DNA of 60,000 nucleotides, taken from Owenia fusiformis (Eukaryota > Annelida > Polychaeta > Sabellida > Oweniidae). The stretch covers positions 10,175,730-10,235,729 of the forward strand of contig CAIIXF020000007.1 in assembly GCA_903813345.2 (NCBI GenBank), in the 5' to 3' direction. Each line of letters opens with the position of its first letter. Position 1 is the stretch's first letter. The position numbers and the translations under genes are program-made. Below the pieces are notes generated by a model. That model saw nothing but the letters and a program-made list of their open reading frames with translations. It searched no databases and had not been told where the DNA came from. This document shows, piece by piece, positions 1-11,670 of the stretch.

Positions 1-22
1 TCAATATACATGTACATTATAG

Positions 23-3000
23 ATGACCTTATCCTGCAAGAAGATCTGATCCAGCTGCTTCCAATGATCAATGAGACAAATGCAATATCAGAGGAACTCA
101 ACAAGAAGGTTGGATTTGAAGTTGTCCTAGTCTCCCCGCAAGCTAGAGGCCTCAAGGAGGGTAAAACAGAGGTATGTTAGCAAACTACCTACTGCTGAAG
201 ATCAATCATTTTACAGTATTTGCTTTCAACCAATCAGAGTGCACTGCAATGGCCACCATGGGCGTAGGGCTATATTTTGAGTTGGTACGCACACTCGGGG
301 ATGCCTGAATGCGTGACCGAAGGCCGCGCATCACGGGGGGTCCGGGGGTATTCTCCCCCGCTAATTTTTTTTCAAGGATGTTATTTGATGGAATTTAAGC
401 GTTTTTATCAACTTTAAATATTGACAATGGTAAACATACAGATACGATAGGAAGCATCAATAAATTCGCAAATAAATTAATGCATTTTAAATTGTTTTCA
501 AATTCATTTGGTACGCCTGTGCGTATTTTGCGTAATAGGCGCTACGCCCATGGCCACACTATACCAAATCACATTTGCACCTTGGATCTCCTCCTGTATA
601 ATGCTAACTTATTTCATTATCTTTGTGTTAACTGTTGGAGAGCAATAACTGATCTTAACTGACTTGACAAGGTCAGAGGGATTTCTTCTTTTAAAGGAGC
701 TGGGCATTTCAATGAGTTTTTCTCCAAAAGAATTATCAGCTTTCAAGTTGCATCTTAATGATTGCAGTCTATCTTTGAAATGTAACTGATCATTCTTCAT
801 GTTATCTACATGCTTAAATACTTGTGAGTATAAAGATTCAATAGCGCTGACCAATGAGCAGCTGAGTATCACCTAGCAACATCCCACACATATTTGTTTT
901 AGATCATGGTTAAGATGAAGGACCTTGACAATGGTAATGAGTGGACGTGGGACCGCAACAAGTTTATCAATCGCAAGTACATTATGCAGGAGATGTATAT
1001 GAACTACATGGAAGGTGACCCAGATTGGGATCTTCCTCAGGTAAATTACTTAATGGCTATGGATACCTCTTGTCAATGAAAATGGAAATGTTTAAGAAAT
1101 TTGTAATCTCTGATCCCACATTTTGACCGTAACAACTCACTGAATTTGCACATGTTGTCTGTTGTGTTTTGGACCAGTACCATTTAAGCAAATCAAAAGG
1201 AAAGTTCAAAATGACAAGTGTCTCATCCTCAGAAAGCCAAGAGTTAATTTTCCTTTCAAACTTTATAGGATTGGACTTTATTTGAACATAGCCTGTAGGT
1301 TTGGTAATCTAATTGCAATACATACTTATCTTTCAAGAGAAATCTTACATGCACTACATATTTAGTTCAATATTTTTTATTCCATATTAAATATAAATTG
1401 ATTTGATTGTATTAGGACCAAGATCCATTTTGGGAAGACCCTGACACCGAAGTTCTCATTGGCAATGTACATGTCTACCTGAGCTCACTGGCATTCATGA
1501 TAGAACTTGAAGAGACCATGCCAATCACAGACTTCAAGGGCAATGAACAAGGTGTGTATGTTACGTGGATAAATAAACAAAATGGCTGTAAGGGCCAAAA
1601 TAGAATAAAACCTGTATATCTGAACACCTCTCTCATCTGAACACCTCCCAATGTGAACGTTTTTTTCAGTCTCATTTTTCATATTACATGCCATCGACTT
1701 CCATGTTAAAAACCTTGAAATGTGAACACTACCAACAAATCTGAACACTTTCAGTCATTCCTTGTGGTGTTCAGACAGGTTTTGTAGTTGAAGCTGGAAG
1801 GAAGTAATATTTGGCCAAATTGTGATAATTACAAAAAAATGAGCAATATTAGCACTTAACATTGCAAAAATCTGGATGAATTGACATCTCAAATAAGTAG
1901 ACCTTGTCCCATATTCTTCATCCAGTTGCTGTTTATTGGTGTTAATATTTTAAACATTGACTCTTCTTTCTAATTTAGGTCACCTGATGTTAGAGGTTCA
2001 TCCATGTGATGATAAATGGAACAATATAGAAGATGGATATGTAGAGCCTGCTGATCTAAAGGGACAGAAATATAATTTCACAATTAACATAAATGGAGCT
2101 AGAGGACTGCCATCAAAATATGACAGGGTAAGAGGAAAACAGTAAAGATTACAGCAATTGAGTATCTCTTGAATTTAAAGAAAATATATTGAAAATATGT
2201 ATCATCAAAAAGTCATAATTATTGGCTCACACAGTAAGCCTATGGGATTGATCAGGCGTCCGTCCATCCATTGGTCCGTCCGTTGGTCCGTCCGTCCGTC
2301 AACATTGGCCGCACAAATTAAAACTGCAATTCGGATTGAATCATATCCACATTCACTTTATGCATATCCCTAATGCCTATTTTTTTTATTGACCTATCAT
2401 CGCCATTTTCCAAGTTTTTGCCCGGTTTCCGAGAAATTGCGGATTTTTCAAAAAATCAAATTTTCTGTAACTACTAAACTCTTTGTTGAAGTAGAACTTT
2501 CAAATAACTTTTAGTAGTTGCTGCATGCAACTTATGTCCTCTGAAGATTTCAAAGCTCTGGGAATTACAGTTTTTGGTGTTTACTCCATAAAATTTGACA
2601 AAAAGTAGGACTTTGTCATTTTCAGGAAACTTTTTCATGTATAAAGTCAATGGCAGGTTTTGTGATTGACAAGTTTCTCAAAGTTTGCCTTATACTTGAT
2701 CATTTCTTGCAATGAATTACATCATTACTAGATTTAAGCATTCCCTACATATTGCTCAATACATGTCAGCATCAAATTTTTACCGTTTTTGAGATATTTG
2801 ACGTTTTTGGATGTAAATTTTGATCAGCTTAATCACAAAAGACCTTACTGAGCTCTTAATAAGTAAAGTTTTCAAGGTCAAAGGTCATCAAACTAGGTCA
2901 CACAACTGTGCTATCTAAGTTTCTCAAAATTCGAGACTACAAATCCAAATCAATATTTTTGTTTGAAAGTCAGGATATACATTCCTCTGAAGGTTCCAAA

Positions 3001-6000
3001 CTGTGTTAGCACAGGACTGTGGGTCCTTCATTAACTACTCTTTACTACTCAATTCCATCAAATCTGCCCTCTTTAATGTGCATGTTGTTTGTGAATTCTG
3101 TTTTCCTAAATATGCTGAGTCTTTTTTTAGAGTTTTTGCACATTCAAGTTCTACCTCGATGACGTGCCTATAAAGTGTGATGAATGTACTGGTTTCAACC
3201 CGAATTATAAATTCAAACAGCAGTTCACTTACAGTCCAGTTACTCAACAGGTAAGTACATAGATATTAAAACAGGGGAGACAAGAAAAATCGAAAATTGA
3301 AAAGTTTTTAAAATCCTGTAAAATCATGTAAGTCAAGCTTTTGGATTTTATTTCCAGATTTTTACATGAGGTTCACCCTCTGTTCTCTTGTCACATTTCT
3401 CATTCTGTTGTTAACAGTATGTTGCATCTAAACAATTTAGATAATGTATGTTATACTGTTATATATTATATGTTTTGTGATTGCTCTGCAATAATTTTTG
3501 ATATATGCACTGATACGCCCAATTACTAAGGGTGTCGAGTGCACATGCTTTGTACATTCCATATTATCATGAAATAAATAAAAAAAAAACTCTGATAGTT
3601 TAATACTCAGCATAGAGTAATTCCTTACCAATATTTTTGTTTTTACATTATGGAAAACATACTATTACTCATGTGCTAACATCATTAACCAAAAATTAGT
3701 AATATGCTTCAAATTTGATAATTGTAGCTTCTAGACTATATCCAGAAAGAGGCATTAGTGATAAATGTATGGGGGAAGCAAAAGAAGGAACAGAATGTAC
3801 AGAAATCACTGAACACGAGGGAATTAATGCAAAGGGAAAAGACACTCCTTAGACCAGGCTTCACACGGGTAAGTACAAAATAATATGGTTCTATTGGCTC
3901 TATTATATAACCTTTGCTACAGATCAGTACAGTTAACAGCTTATAGCTTATGACATTTGTAGAACTAGAATTATGTAGATATAATATTTTAATACAGAAT
4001 CATTGAATGTGATTATCAGAATTTGATATAACTATTAGTAGTCTTTAGAGTGTGAATGGTTAAAGTAATGCTTTTAATATGAACTTTAAGTATTATTAAA
4101 CATTGTTTTATTTCAACAAAATCTCGAGCTAAGGACATGGGCTTTCAACAGACATATACTTTATGCCAGAGGGCAAATAGCAATGCACATGTCCATTGTT
4201 ATCTATTGTTATCCTACATATGTAGGAAAGGTCATATAATATTTTTGTGGCCAGTTGGACTCAAATCTTTAGCTAGAGTTTTGTTCCAGTTTTCTGTATT
4301 GCCTCCAAGTTATTAATGTGCAGTGTACTTGTTTAAAAAAATGCTTTGATATTTCTTTATTTCCTCATCTTATTTGCTTTTAATTTAACATTACTCAGAA
4401 TCGTGAGGTAATTTAACATATGTTTTACTTTTGGTGTATCAGTTATAGATGGTGTTGTACCATGATATTATGAACCTTCGATGTATGCTCGCAACTATGA
4501 ATTTAGAACAGAGGTGCAAAAATGATTTTTGCAACCCCCAAATGCTCTTAAGTCTCAAAAGATTTGGGAAGCCTACACATGATATGTGATTTCCATTTCC
4601 TTTCTTGGGGTAGGCAGTATGGAGTGATGATTTTGGGGTTTGAGAAAGCTTTCAGACCTGTTAACTTACATGTATTAAACCCGGCGTGTAAAAGGACCAG
4701 GTTAATAAGCTAGAATGTTCAATCCACTCTGCCTCCCTTAAAATTTATAAAACCAATAGTCCATAAATGTTTGGAGCATTTAGGTTCACTTTATTATAGG
4801 TACAATACAATATATCACTTTGTTCTAAATAGATAACACTCAAATTTTTCAATGAAGAACTTATAAGAAAATGTATAGAATTAGTTATTTCTTTTTGTTG
4901 TTCTTAACCACATCAGTATCTTTTGTTTGTTTGTTTGTTTGTTTGCTTGTATGTTTGTTTGTTTGTTTGTTTCACTCATTTCTTTTTGTTGTTTCTTTTT
5001 GTTTTCTCATCAGACACCAGCATATTGGAAGACAAGGCCGACATATGATACAAACATTAATGACATTGACGGAAATGACACTGGTTTTAATACTAAACAT
5101 GCACATGACACAGACAAACATGAAATAAATAATAATGACAAAAATGAATCCCAGGAACAAATTGACGAAACTGAAAGACTAAATAATGATATTAACCCAA
5201 ATGAAAGTGGAAGAGACTCTAGCAAACATAGAAGCATTGAGGCACACAATGGTGTTAATCACTCTACAAATACAATGGCCAATTCCAAACTGTTTGCCAA
5301 TCCAAGCTGTAATAACATTGACTCTGATGCTTCTTTCAGCTCTCTGGTAGGCTCATATTCTTCGTGTTTCATACTTTCATTTATTTTATCCTATGTTAGT
5401 TATAGTTTACTATAATTTATTTAGTATAATTCTTTCCACTCGTGTTTCACTGAATGATTTAAAAAAACTTCTGGGAGTTCACATCTAGCATGTTTTCAAA
5501 ATATTTTCATGATTGGTTTTAAATACAAGTACATTCAATCATGTGGGGAAAATAAACACTTCTTTGGATTTGTCCTCAACCATAATATCTCGCTAAACAT
5601 GGAACCCATATCATGTTTTATACCATTATATTGTTTTAAATGGGTAATTTCATTCTAAACTGTGTTAACATAAAATGGAACTCTTTCTTGCTGCTATATT
5701 CTAATTCATTCCCTTTAAATAAGAAATCAGAATCATTGTTATTGATGTACTGGATATATTTTGATACAAAGAAGTTTTGGGTACTTGTTGGGCAATTTTA
5801 ATGATCTGATCATGGAAAGAAACATTGTAGTTAGCACATTTAGTTAATAAAATAATACTAATAGCAGATTCACTTTTAATCTAGGAAAACACTTCAGATA
5901 ATTTGGTAAGACTTCACACCACCAAGCACATCTCTAGTGTCCTGTAGTGATACTAGGATTTTCTTCTTTTGGAAGTTTCCTCATGCAGGTTTTTGCACAA

Positions 6001-8072
6001 TCCCCAAAATTGGCTCATATTTAATTAATGGATGATCACTTTAGTTGAGCCATTTTCTGGGACTGCACATGCGACTGTATTATGGGTATAATACACTCTC
6101 GATGCTAATTATCTCCTTTATCCTTTTTACAGAGTTAGTCCAAAAACCAACCCCAAATTAAGACTTTGGCTCACCCTGTATTAACTTTGCATGTACTGAA
6201 CATTGCATGAATGATTCAGATTTAGGTTTGCAGTTTGCATATCTTTTTAAACTAAGATGAATACACATGTGACCCCGGGCCTGTGACCCAAAATATTCAA
6301 TTCAATACAATCTATTTTGAATGCATGATTCATTCAACACATATGTTTCTAGCTCGATACCTCAGCATCAAAGGAACACATACATATGGTTGGTATCAAA
6401 TATATGCACTGTTGTCTTTTTGTGTCACATTTACTAATTGTCCCACTTCTTTTTATTGTTTATGGGGGTTTCACTTAATTTGCGCTTGTTAACATTGCCA
6501 TTTGTGCTTTCTATAATTGATGAAATTAATAATTAAAGTGAATTATGATTTCATAATAATATAATTCATTCCCAGTTTGCTTTTGAATTCTTCAGGTTTT
6601 TTAACAAGAAGGAATACCCAAGAATTTGACCATTCCAGAGGATCATCTTCACATGGAGATCATCTATTTAATTCTGGGTATTTCTTCCTCTTATTTGTAA
6701 ATGGCTTCTTCTGATTTATCTTGGATTTTCTCTAATATCTATTTTTTCTTGATTTGGCAAATTGCAGTCATGGCAGTGTTGTTCACATTTCATGTAGTAT
6801 TAACATGTTAATCCTAATTTTGTGAATCTTATTTGTTGATGTACTCTAAATCACTGAAACCAATATCTCGATGCTGCTGTATTATCTCATATTTTAAAGC
6901 TAATATTTAAGATTATATTTTGTATGTAAATTGAATTCATAATTTAAGAAATCAACTTTTCAAGCATTTAATGGACGTATCTTGACTACCTGCCTAATAA
7001 TATGTTAAATCGTGATATCATTATACAGGGCATCAAGTATGTAGAACTACGTTGTCTAATGTTCAAAAATATAATTTGTTACTTTTTTTTCTTGATTGAT
7101 GGACCCTAAAATAAAGTATTTTAACACCCTGAGAAACCATCATTCAATTTGAACCATAAAATGCATAAAAATAGCACCTGATTTACAACATTTAAAAAAA
7201 ATTACGACTATGAAATTCAGTTGAAAATGTGATAATTTTCTTTCAGAATGAGAGCAATTACAAAATGCAGTCAGAAGTGAATACCTATAGGAAACGTGCA
7301 GAAAGAGCAGAATTGAAAATTGTAAGTGCTCGAAATATAGTATAGCTGTATTTAGAGTTTAGATGTTGAAAGAACTTATGATGTTCGAAATTAATTTCCC
7401 CATACTAGTCAAAACTTGGTTTTGAAGATTTCAAGCATTCGTATTGTTGAAGAAGAAGAAGAAGAAGGGGTGAGGCAGCAAGGCATAGAAATTAAGGCAA
7501 TATACTACATGTGGATTAACCAACTGTTCAAATAGGTACACTTCATGATAAAGAAGGTAAAATTCTGTGATCCAGAAAAATAAACATCCATGTACAATGT
7601 ACCATAATCGTTACTTGATAACTCAGTTGATTTTTTATAACCTGATTTTACTATTTCAGAACAAGCTGTATGATATGTGTAATAAAGCCAAGGAAAAGAA
7701 GGAGAAGAACCTAAAGGTAATTTAAAATGAAATAAAGAACAGAAACTTGAACTGATAGAAGAGGAGTAACAGTGTTACCGTTTATTTTAAATAAATAAAA
7801 GATAAATACAGTTGTGGTCAGCGGCCACCATGCCTTTTACTCTGAGTAGAATATTTCTACATGAATACAATTTTGACTCTATTTTACATTTCATAACATC
7901 TCCACCATGTATGTCTTAATTTTACGATTTGCAATTTCAGATTGAGGATGTTGAGGGAGTACTGAACAGCAACAATAGATTCAAGGGTGTGGCTAGAATG
8001 ATGGCCTTGATTGAGTCTGCCAAAGATGACAATATGGGGAAAGTGACATCTCAAGCGTGTGTTTTGCAATAA
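23..8072 (+). CDS. Kinesin-3 family protein, KIF28/KLP-6-like, C-terminal part (5' end outside window)
   Basis: Eleven GT-AG exons join in one frame: 23-171, 903-1040, 1416-1551, 1979-2127, 3131-3250, 3728-3868, 5014-5346, 5885-5905, 7247-7321, 7660-7716 and 7941-8072 (stop TAA), giving about 482 residues. The motor domain is upstream. Seen here are the segments EWTWDRNKFINRKYIMQEMY and DPFWEDPDTEVLIGNVHVYL, then a C2/KIF1-type region (YNFTININGARGLPSKYD, SFCTFKFYLDDVPIKCDE, LLDYIQKEALVINVWGKQ) that resembles the stretch after the FHA domain in kinesin-3 motors. Exon 5014-5346 is Asn/Asp/Thr-rich and looks disordered. The last exons are Lys/Glu-rich and probably form a short helical tail ending TSQACVLQ. 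The family moves membranous or ciliary cargo along microtubules. KIF28/KLP-6 is my best family match from memory; another kinesin-3 is the alternative. The first exon could also be read open to position 1. Confidence 0.85.
1607..1783. repeat. Small inverted-repeat element (MITE-like) in kinesin intron
   Basis: The ends are inverted copies: AAAACCTGT followed by TCTGAACACC at the left, and GGTGTTCAGACAGGTTTT at the right. Between them are further direct copies of a TGAACACY unit (near 1620, 1634, 1717 and 1741). About 177 bp, with no coding capacity. No clear target duplication was seen. Confidence 0.55.
2221..3030. repeat. Dispersed repeat with a GTCC microsatellite
   Basis: It lies in a kinesin intron and opens with a degenerate GTCC/GTCCGTCC tract (about 2258-2300). 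About 700 bp of non-coding AT-rich sequence with many homopolymer T and A stretches follows. The GTCC-tract opening resembles the GGAC tract near 19980-20015 and the short CCTCC/GTCCGTCC stretch near 38960. The boundaries are estimates. Confidence 0.4.
4918..4974 (+). repeat. (TTTG)n microsatellite
   Basis: An imperfect TTTG tandem tract lies about 40 bp upstream of the splice acceptor of kinesin exon 5014-5346, so it forms part of an extended pyrimidine-rich tract. Open frames through it are artefacts of the repeat. Confidence 0.8.
6606..6692. repeat. Short hairpin element
   Basis: AAGAAGGAATACCCAAGAAT at the left is answered by an inverted ATTCTGGGTATTTCTTCCTC at the right, with a loop of about 45 bp. 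Non-coding, inside a kinesin intron. Confidence 0.4.
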
Positions 8073-9286
8073 GAAATATAGACAAGTGTGGTTTTTATTA
8101 TTGAGTTGAAATCAAAAATGTGCAACTTATGGAATTGTTATCTATTTCTTGGACATTTGATATGAAAAAGTTTAAAAATGTAGAAATTCTGATCGTTGTG
8201 ACTCTCAGTTGCATCAATGGGCATTTCAACCCTGATATACTGTTTATGCATATAAAACTATTGTGATATCTAGGATGTTTTTTTGACTGAACAAAGACCA
8301 AGTTGGAATATAAAGAAACTATCTTTTCAACCATTCATCCATCCATCAGTCTGTACGCCTGTCCCTGCAAATACATGCGTGATGCCAAAAATATATGTGC
8401 AAAGTATATTTTGCAGTGATATTATCTAATATTCTTATACCAAATTCTTACTATTATAGACTATAAATGCATTGTGATGTAAAATTTATGATCTGTGATA
8501 TTATTTTATTATTTATTTATCAAGAGCATTTAGAGAGTTGTGTACATGTATTTTGTTATTTTAAAAATCATAATCCGTCCATGACATGTTACTCTCCTTA
8601 AGGCAGGCCTTAGAGGATTTTCCCACCAACAACAAGCCAATATGTAAAAAAATTCAAGTGGATTAGTCAGATAACTTATTCTCCCCAGTCTACCTTAAAG
8701 GAGTATGTATGTCCAAATATTTTGTCCAAAGTTTGTCCAAATATTTTATCCGTCTATTGGTATTGCATAAACATTAAACATGCCATCACTAATTGCCACT
8801 CAGATTTGTGGGTTTTAAAATAGTTAAACAATGATGTAAGAAGTTTAATGGGGACTGAATTGAAGATTCCAAAATGGCTGTCACAGCAATTCTACTTAAC
8901 TTTGCCAGTATAGAAGACTGACATAGTAAATGGGTCTGCTAAGTTCATTATTCAACCATAATACACTGTAAAATAATATTTCTGCTCAGTTAACCATATT
9001 CCTTGAATTAATGTACTGAAATGCTCTAACCTGATTGGCATATTTGAATTATCTATAGAGAATAAACATTTTTTAAATAAAATGTAGAATAAATGCAAAA
9101 CCTTTGAGACATAAAGTTGATCTGTGTGACTCTACCTCTCTGGTGACTATATACATGTACTCATATTGCTCATACTAATTGTTATCAGATTTTTAGTTGA
9201 ATTTTTCATTGTATTTTGTAAGGTATGTATTATTGTTAAATACTGTATATGCATACATTTATGTATTATATTATGTATAATTGTTT
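8073..9286 (+). other. Kinesin 3' UTR and flank, no further gene seen
   Basis: AT-rich DNA after the kinesin stop. AATAAA-type hexamers occur near 9061-9080, but I cannot place the cleavage site. No other coding exon or RNA gene was recognised. Confidence 0.5.
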
Positions 9287-9604
9287 ATACCACTCTAAGT
9301 CAGATTACAGTTGTATAACATGGGTCTATAACAACGATATACAGTGGAGAGTGGTATATCGTCATCGTATACAACTCCTCCGTATACACTCCAGCGTATA
9401 CCACTGTAGAAGTGCATTCTGGGAACAAATGAATATTGACCGAAGAACGAGGTGTATGTTTTGTTACACATGGTTTCCTAGAATCAAGTGACGTCATAAA
9501 TGGTTCCCATATGATTTCCTAGAATCAAGTGACGTCATAAATGGTTTGCTAGAATCATTGTTATGATTGTGTTCGAATCAACTGTAATTGAACTTAGAGT
9601 GGCA
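9287..9604. repeat. Inverted-repeat element with duplicated CRE-containing block
   Basis: The left end ACCACTCTAAGT is inverted at the right end as ACTTAGAGTGGCAT, and similarity extends inward (CAGATTACAGTTG against CAACTGTAATTG). Inside, a block of about 41 bp containing CCTAGAATCAAGTGACGTCA occurs twice in tandem (near 9477 and 9518). Each copy carries a TGACGTCA palindrome. Confidence 0.6.
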
Positions 9605-9611
9605 TAATAAG

Positions 9612-9756
9612 ATTATATAATGGTTCATTCTGTATATCGTGCATTTTATACTCTCGTGAGAATATAATATATTCACTCGTTCGCTACGCTCACTTGTGAA
9701 TATATCATATACTCACTCGAGTATAAACACGATATACAGAAAGAACCATTATATAA
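9612..9756. repeat. Long foldback (hairpin) element
   Basis: ATTATATAATGGTTC at the left is matched in inverted order by GAACCATTATATAA at the right. The arms continue inward through TGTATATCGTG / CACGATATACA and ATACTC / GAGTAT blocks to a loop rich in TTCGCTACGCTCAC. Nearly the whole 145 bp could fold back on itself. Confidence 0.6.
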
Positions 9757-10657
9757 CCTCATAATATATGTCATCCCTGTGAACTGTTTGTATAGACAAT
9801 CATTATTAAATGTTTTTCTCTTATTTGAGGTATTGTTTAGTTTACTTTTAAAACATTATTATACACACCAGTATGGAATATAAAACAAAATGATGGAATA
9901 AAGTTAGTATTATTTTATGATATAAAAGCAAAACGTTTATTTTCCTTATTTATTACTGAGACTAACATACCCAAAAGGGATTGGAAACCTTTCATTGACC
10001 CTGTATACATTTTTCAAATCGTAGTCTGGGTTTATTAGTAGGCTCTACTTTAATCCTAAAAGCTGAATCCTAATCAGTGTGTTTTCTTTTATAATTATGA
10101 AGTTGTCAAAGCTGACAATGGTTTAAATAAAACATATTAGATTGTAAAAATCAACATTGCCAAGTCTGTAATCACAAGCATCAAAGTTGGATTTTTTCCC
10201 AAGGTTTTTCCGAAAATCTTGGCAAATTTGACTTTTTTTGACACAAATTTAACCTTAGCATCCCTCTTATTTTCTATATATTAAACTATTTTAATATATA
10301 ACACATAAGAGAGAGTTTACTTGACGTGTGCTTACACCTTTATTAAGAATACACCTTTATTAAGAATTTTTATTTTCTCCTAGGCTATAGAATATTTAGA
10401 CACTAGTTTAGTTAAATAGCTATCTCTAATAAAACCTGCACATTTAAAAAGATAATTCAGAAGAACCATTGAACCTGATGAGTAAAGTACTTGATCAATT
10501 ATTTGTATACTGTACAGTGCACAATGTACTGATGAGTGATGATAACAATCCGGTTGACTCACGAAGATTTTATTTTAAAGGATGAAAATAATGCTAAATG
10601 CTATTGATAGATGTCGCATCAGTTAATCAATATAGTAGAAAAAATATCATGAATCAT
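9757..10657. other. Intergenic, no gene seen
   Basis: AT-rich sequence between the kinesin gene and RLR1. The only local structure noticed is a tandem duplication of ACACCTTTATTAAGAAT near 10335-10369. The 9-bp target site of the next element starts at 10649. Confidence 0.4.
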
Positions 10658-10961
10658 CAAGGAGGATTGGCTCCCAGAGTGCAACATCGATATTCTGTTC
10701 CATATATGGGCATGTCGTGCTACAAAATTTGGATTCCAACAGCCGCCATTTTGTTCACTTCAACATTTGAATCGTAAATTTTGGTCTTATTTCCTAACGA
10801 AAAATTCCAAAACTCACAGGAAATGATTGAGATATTGGTTCGAATCTTTTGAACTGTTTATTTTGAATTTATAATCGGTTATAATTTCAGAAAATAACGA
10901 CATCTCGGCGTTTTCATTGTTGGAAAATATCGACTTCGATTCTGGGAGCCAATCCTCCTTG
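10658..10961. mobile_element. 304-bp MITE with 9-bp target duplication, just upstream of RLR1
   Basis: Terminal inverted repeats begin CAAGGAGGATTGGCTCCCAG and match perfectly over about 21 bp. The 9-bp direct repeat ATGAATCAT lies immediately outside both ends (10649-10657 and 10962-10970), as expected for a target-site duplication. Nine bases would suit a Mutator-like element; an 8-bp hAT duplication plus one chance base is possible. No ORF inside. It ends about 50 bp from the kappaB site of the RLR1 promoter. Confidence 0.85.
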
Positions 10962-10975
10962 ATGAATCATTTAAG

Positions 10976-11060
10976 TGTTATCACGTGACTCTTCACCTGA
11001 CAAACCTTTGAACGGGGATTCCCCTAATATTGGGAAACCCACTTCGCGGAACTCATGTAA
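10976..11060 (+). promoter_or_regulatory. Probable RLR1 promoter with kappaB and GAS-type sites
   Basis: The order is an E-box CACGTG (10983-10988), a perfect kappaB palindrome GGGGATTCCCC (11014-11024), then TTCGCGGAA (11043-11051), which fits the STAT/GAS consensus TTCNNNGAA. These lie 130-200 bp upstream of the donor of the presumed 5' UTR exon. The same kappaB plus TTCGCGGAA pair occurs upstream of RLR2. Factor binding and start site are inferred. Confidence 0.55.
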
Positions 11061-11099
11061 ATATTTTTATAGAGATTTTAAATACTTGCATCATTCAGA

Positions 11100-11188
11100 C
11101 TTTTAGAGTGAAGTTGTGATTCTTTTTGTTCCTGCTTTTGTGAAAGGACAGTTGGACGACATAGGACGAGTAAGGGCCAATGACTTAG
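11100..11188 (+). other. Probable non-coding first exon (5' UTR) of RLR1
   Basis: The 3' boundary is a strong donor TTAG|GTAAGT at 11188/11189. It pairs with the acceptor TTTTTCAG at 11623, whose exon (11624-11971) carries the start ATG at 11671. The 5' boundary is a guess. The stretch GTGAAAGGACAGTTGGACGA resembles GAAAGGATAATAGTGGAGCT near 21235 upstream of RLR2, supporting a shared leader exon. Confidence 0.4.
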
Positions 11189-11670
11189 GTAAGTTAAACT
11201 ATATCGAGGACAAAGGTAGTCGCGGAATCATGGATTTTGAAGACTATGATTCTCAAGAAATATTACATCTGAATTGTATTTAGATCTACTTCTGATTCAT
11301 TCTGATTCTTTCTGTTTCTGGCGTGTTATGTGGAGAGTTACAACTATCATCAGTTTTTATATTAGTCAGGTATTATTACTATTGTCCATACTTTACATAT
11401 TTGGCATTTTACTCTTTGTCACTGCCATCTGAGTAATGTAACGTAATGTTTTATGTTAGTTTCAGCTACCATTGGATTGATATAGAATCATAAGTACAAA
11501 TCTCAGATAACTACCCATATTTATATGAAATATTAAACAGGGTGTCAAATAAGGCCCGTTCCCCGCTATGACAGATTTTTATTGAGCTACACTCAATATC
11601 AAAGTAAAACTACTATTTTTCAGGATACACTTCGGCGTATGATAACAGGCAGCTACTGATCGATATCACA

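Noticed and set aside
4871-5415. Two overlapping plus-strand frames continuous with kinesin exon 5014-5346
   Set aside because: The parts before 5014 come from the (TTTG)n microsatellite and lie before a clear acceptor; the tail after 5346 lies past a clear GTAGGC donor.
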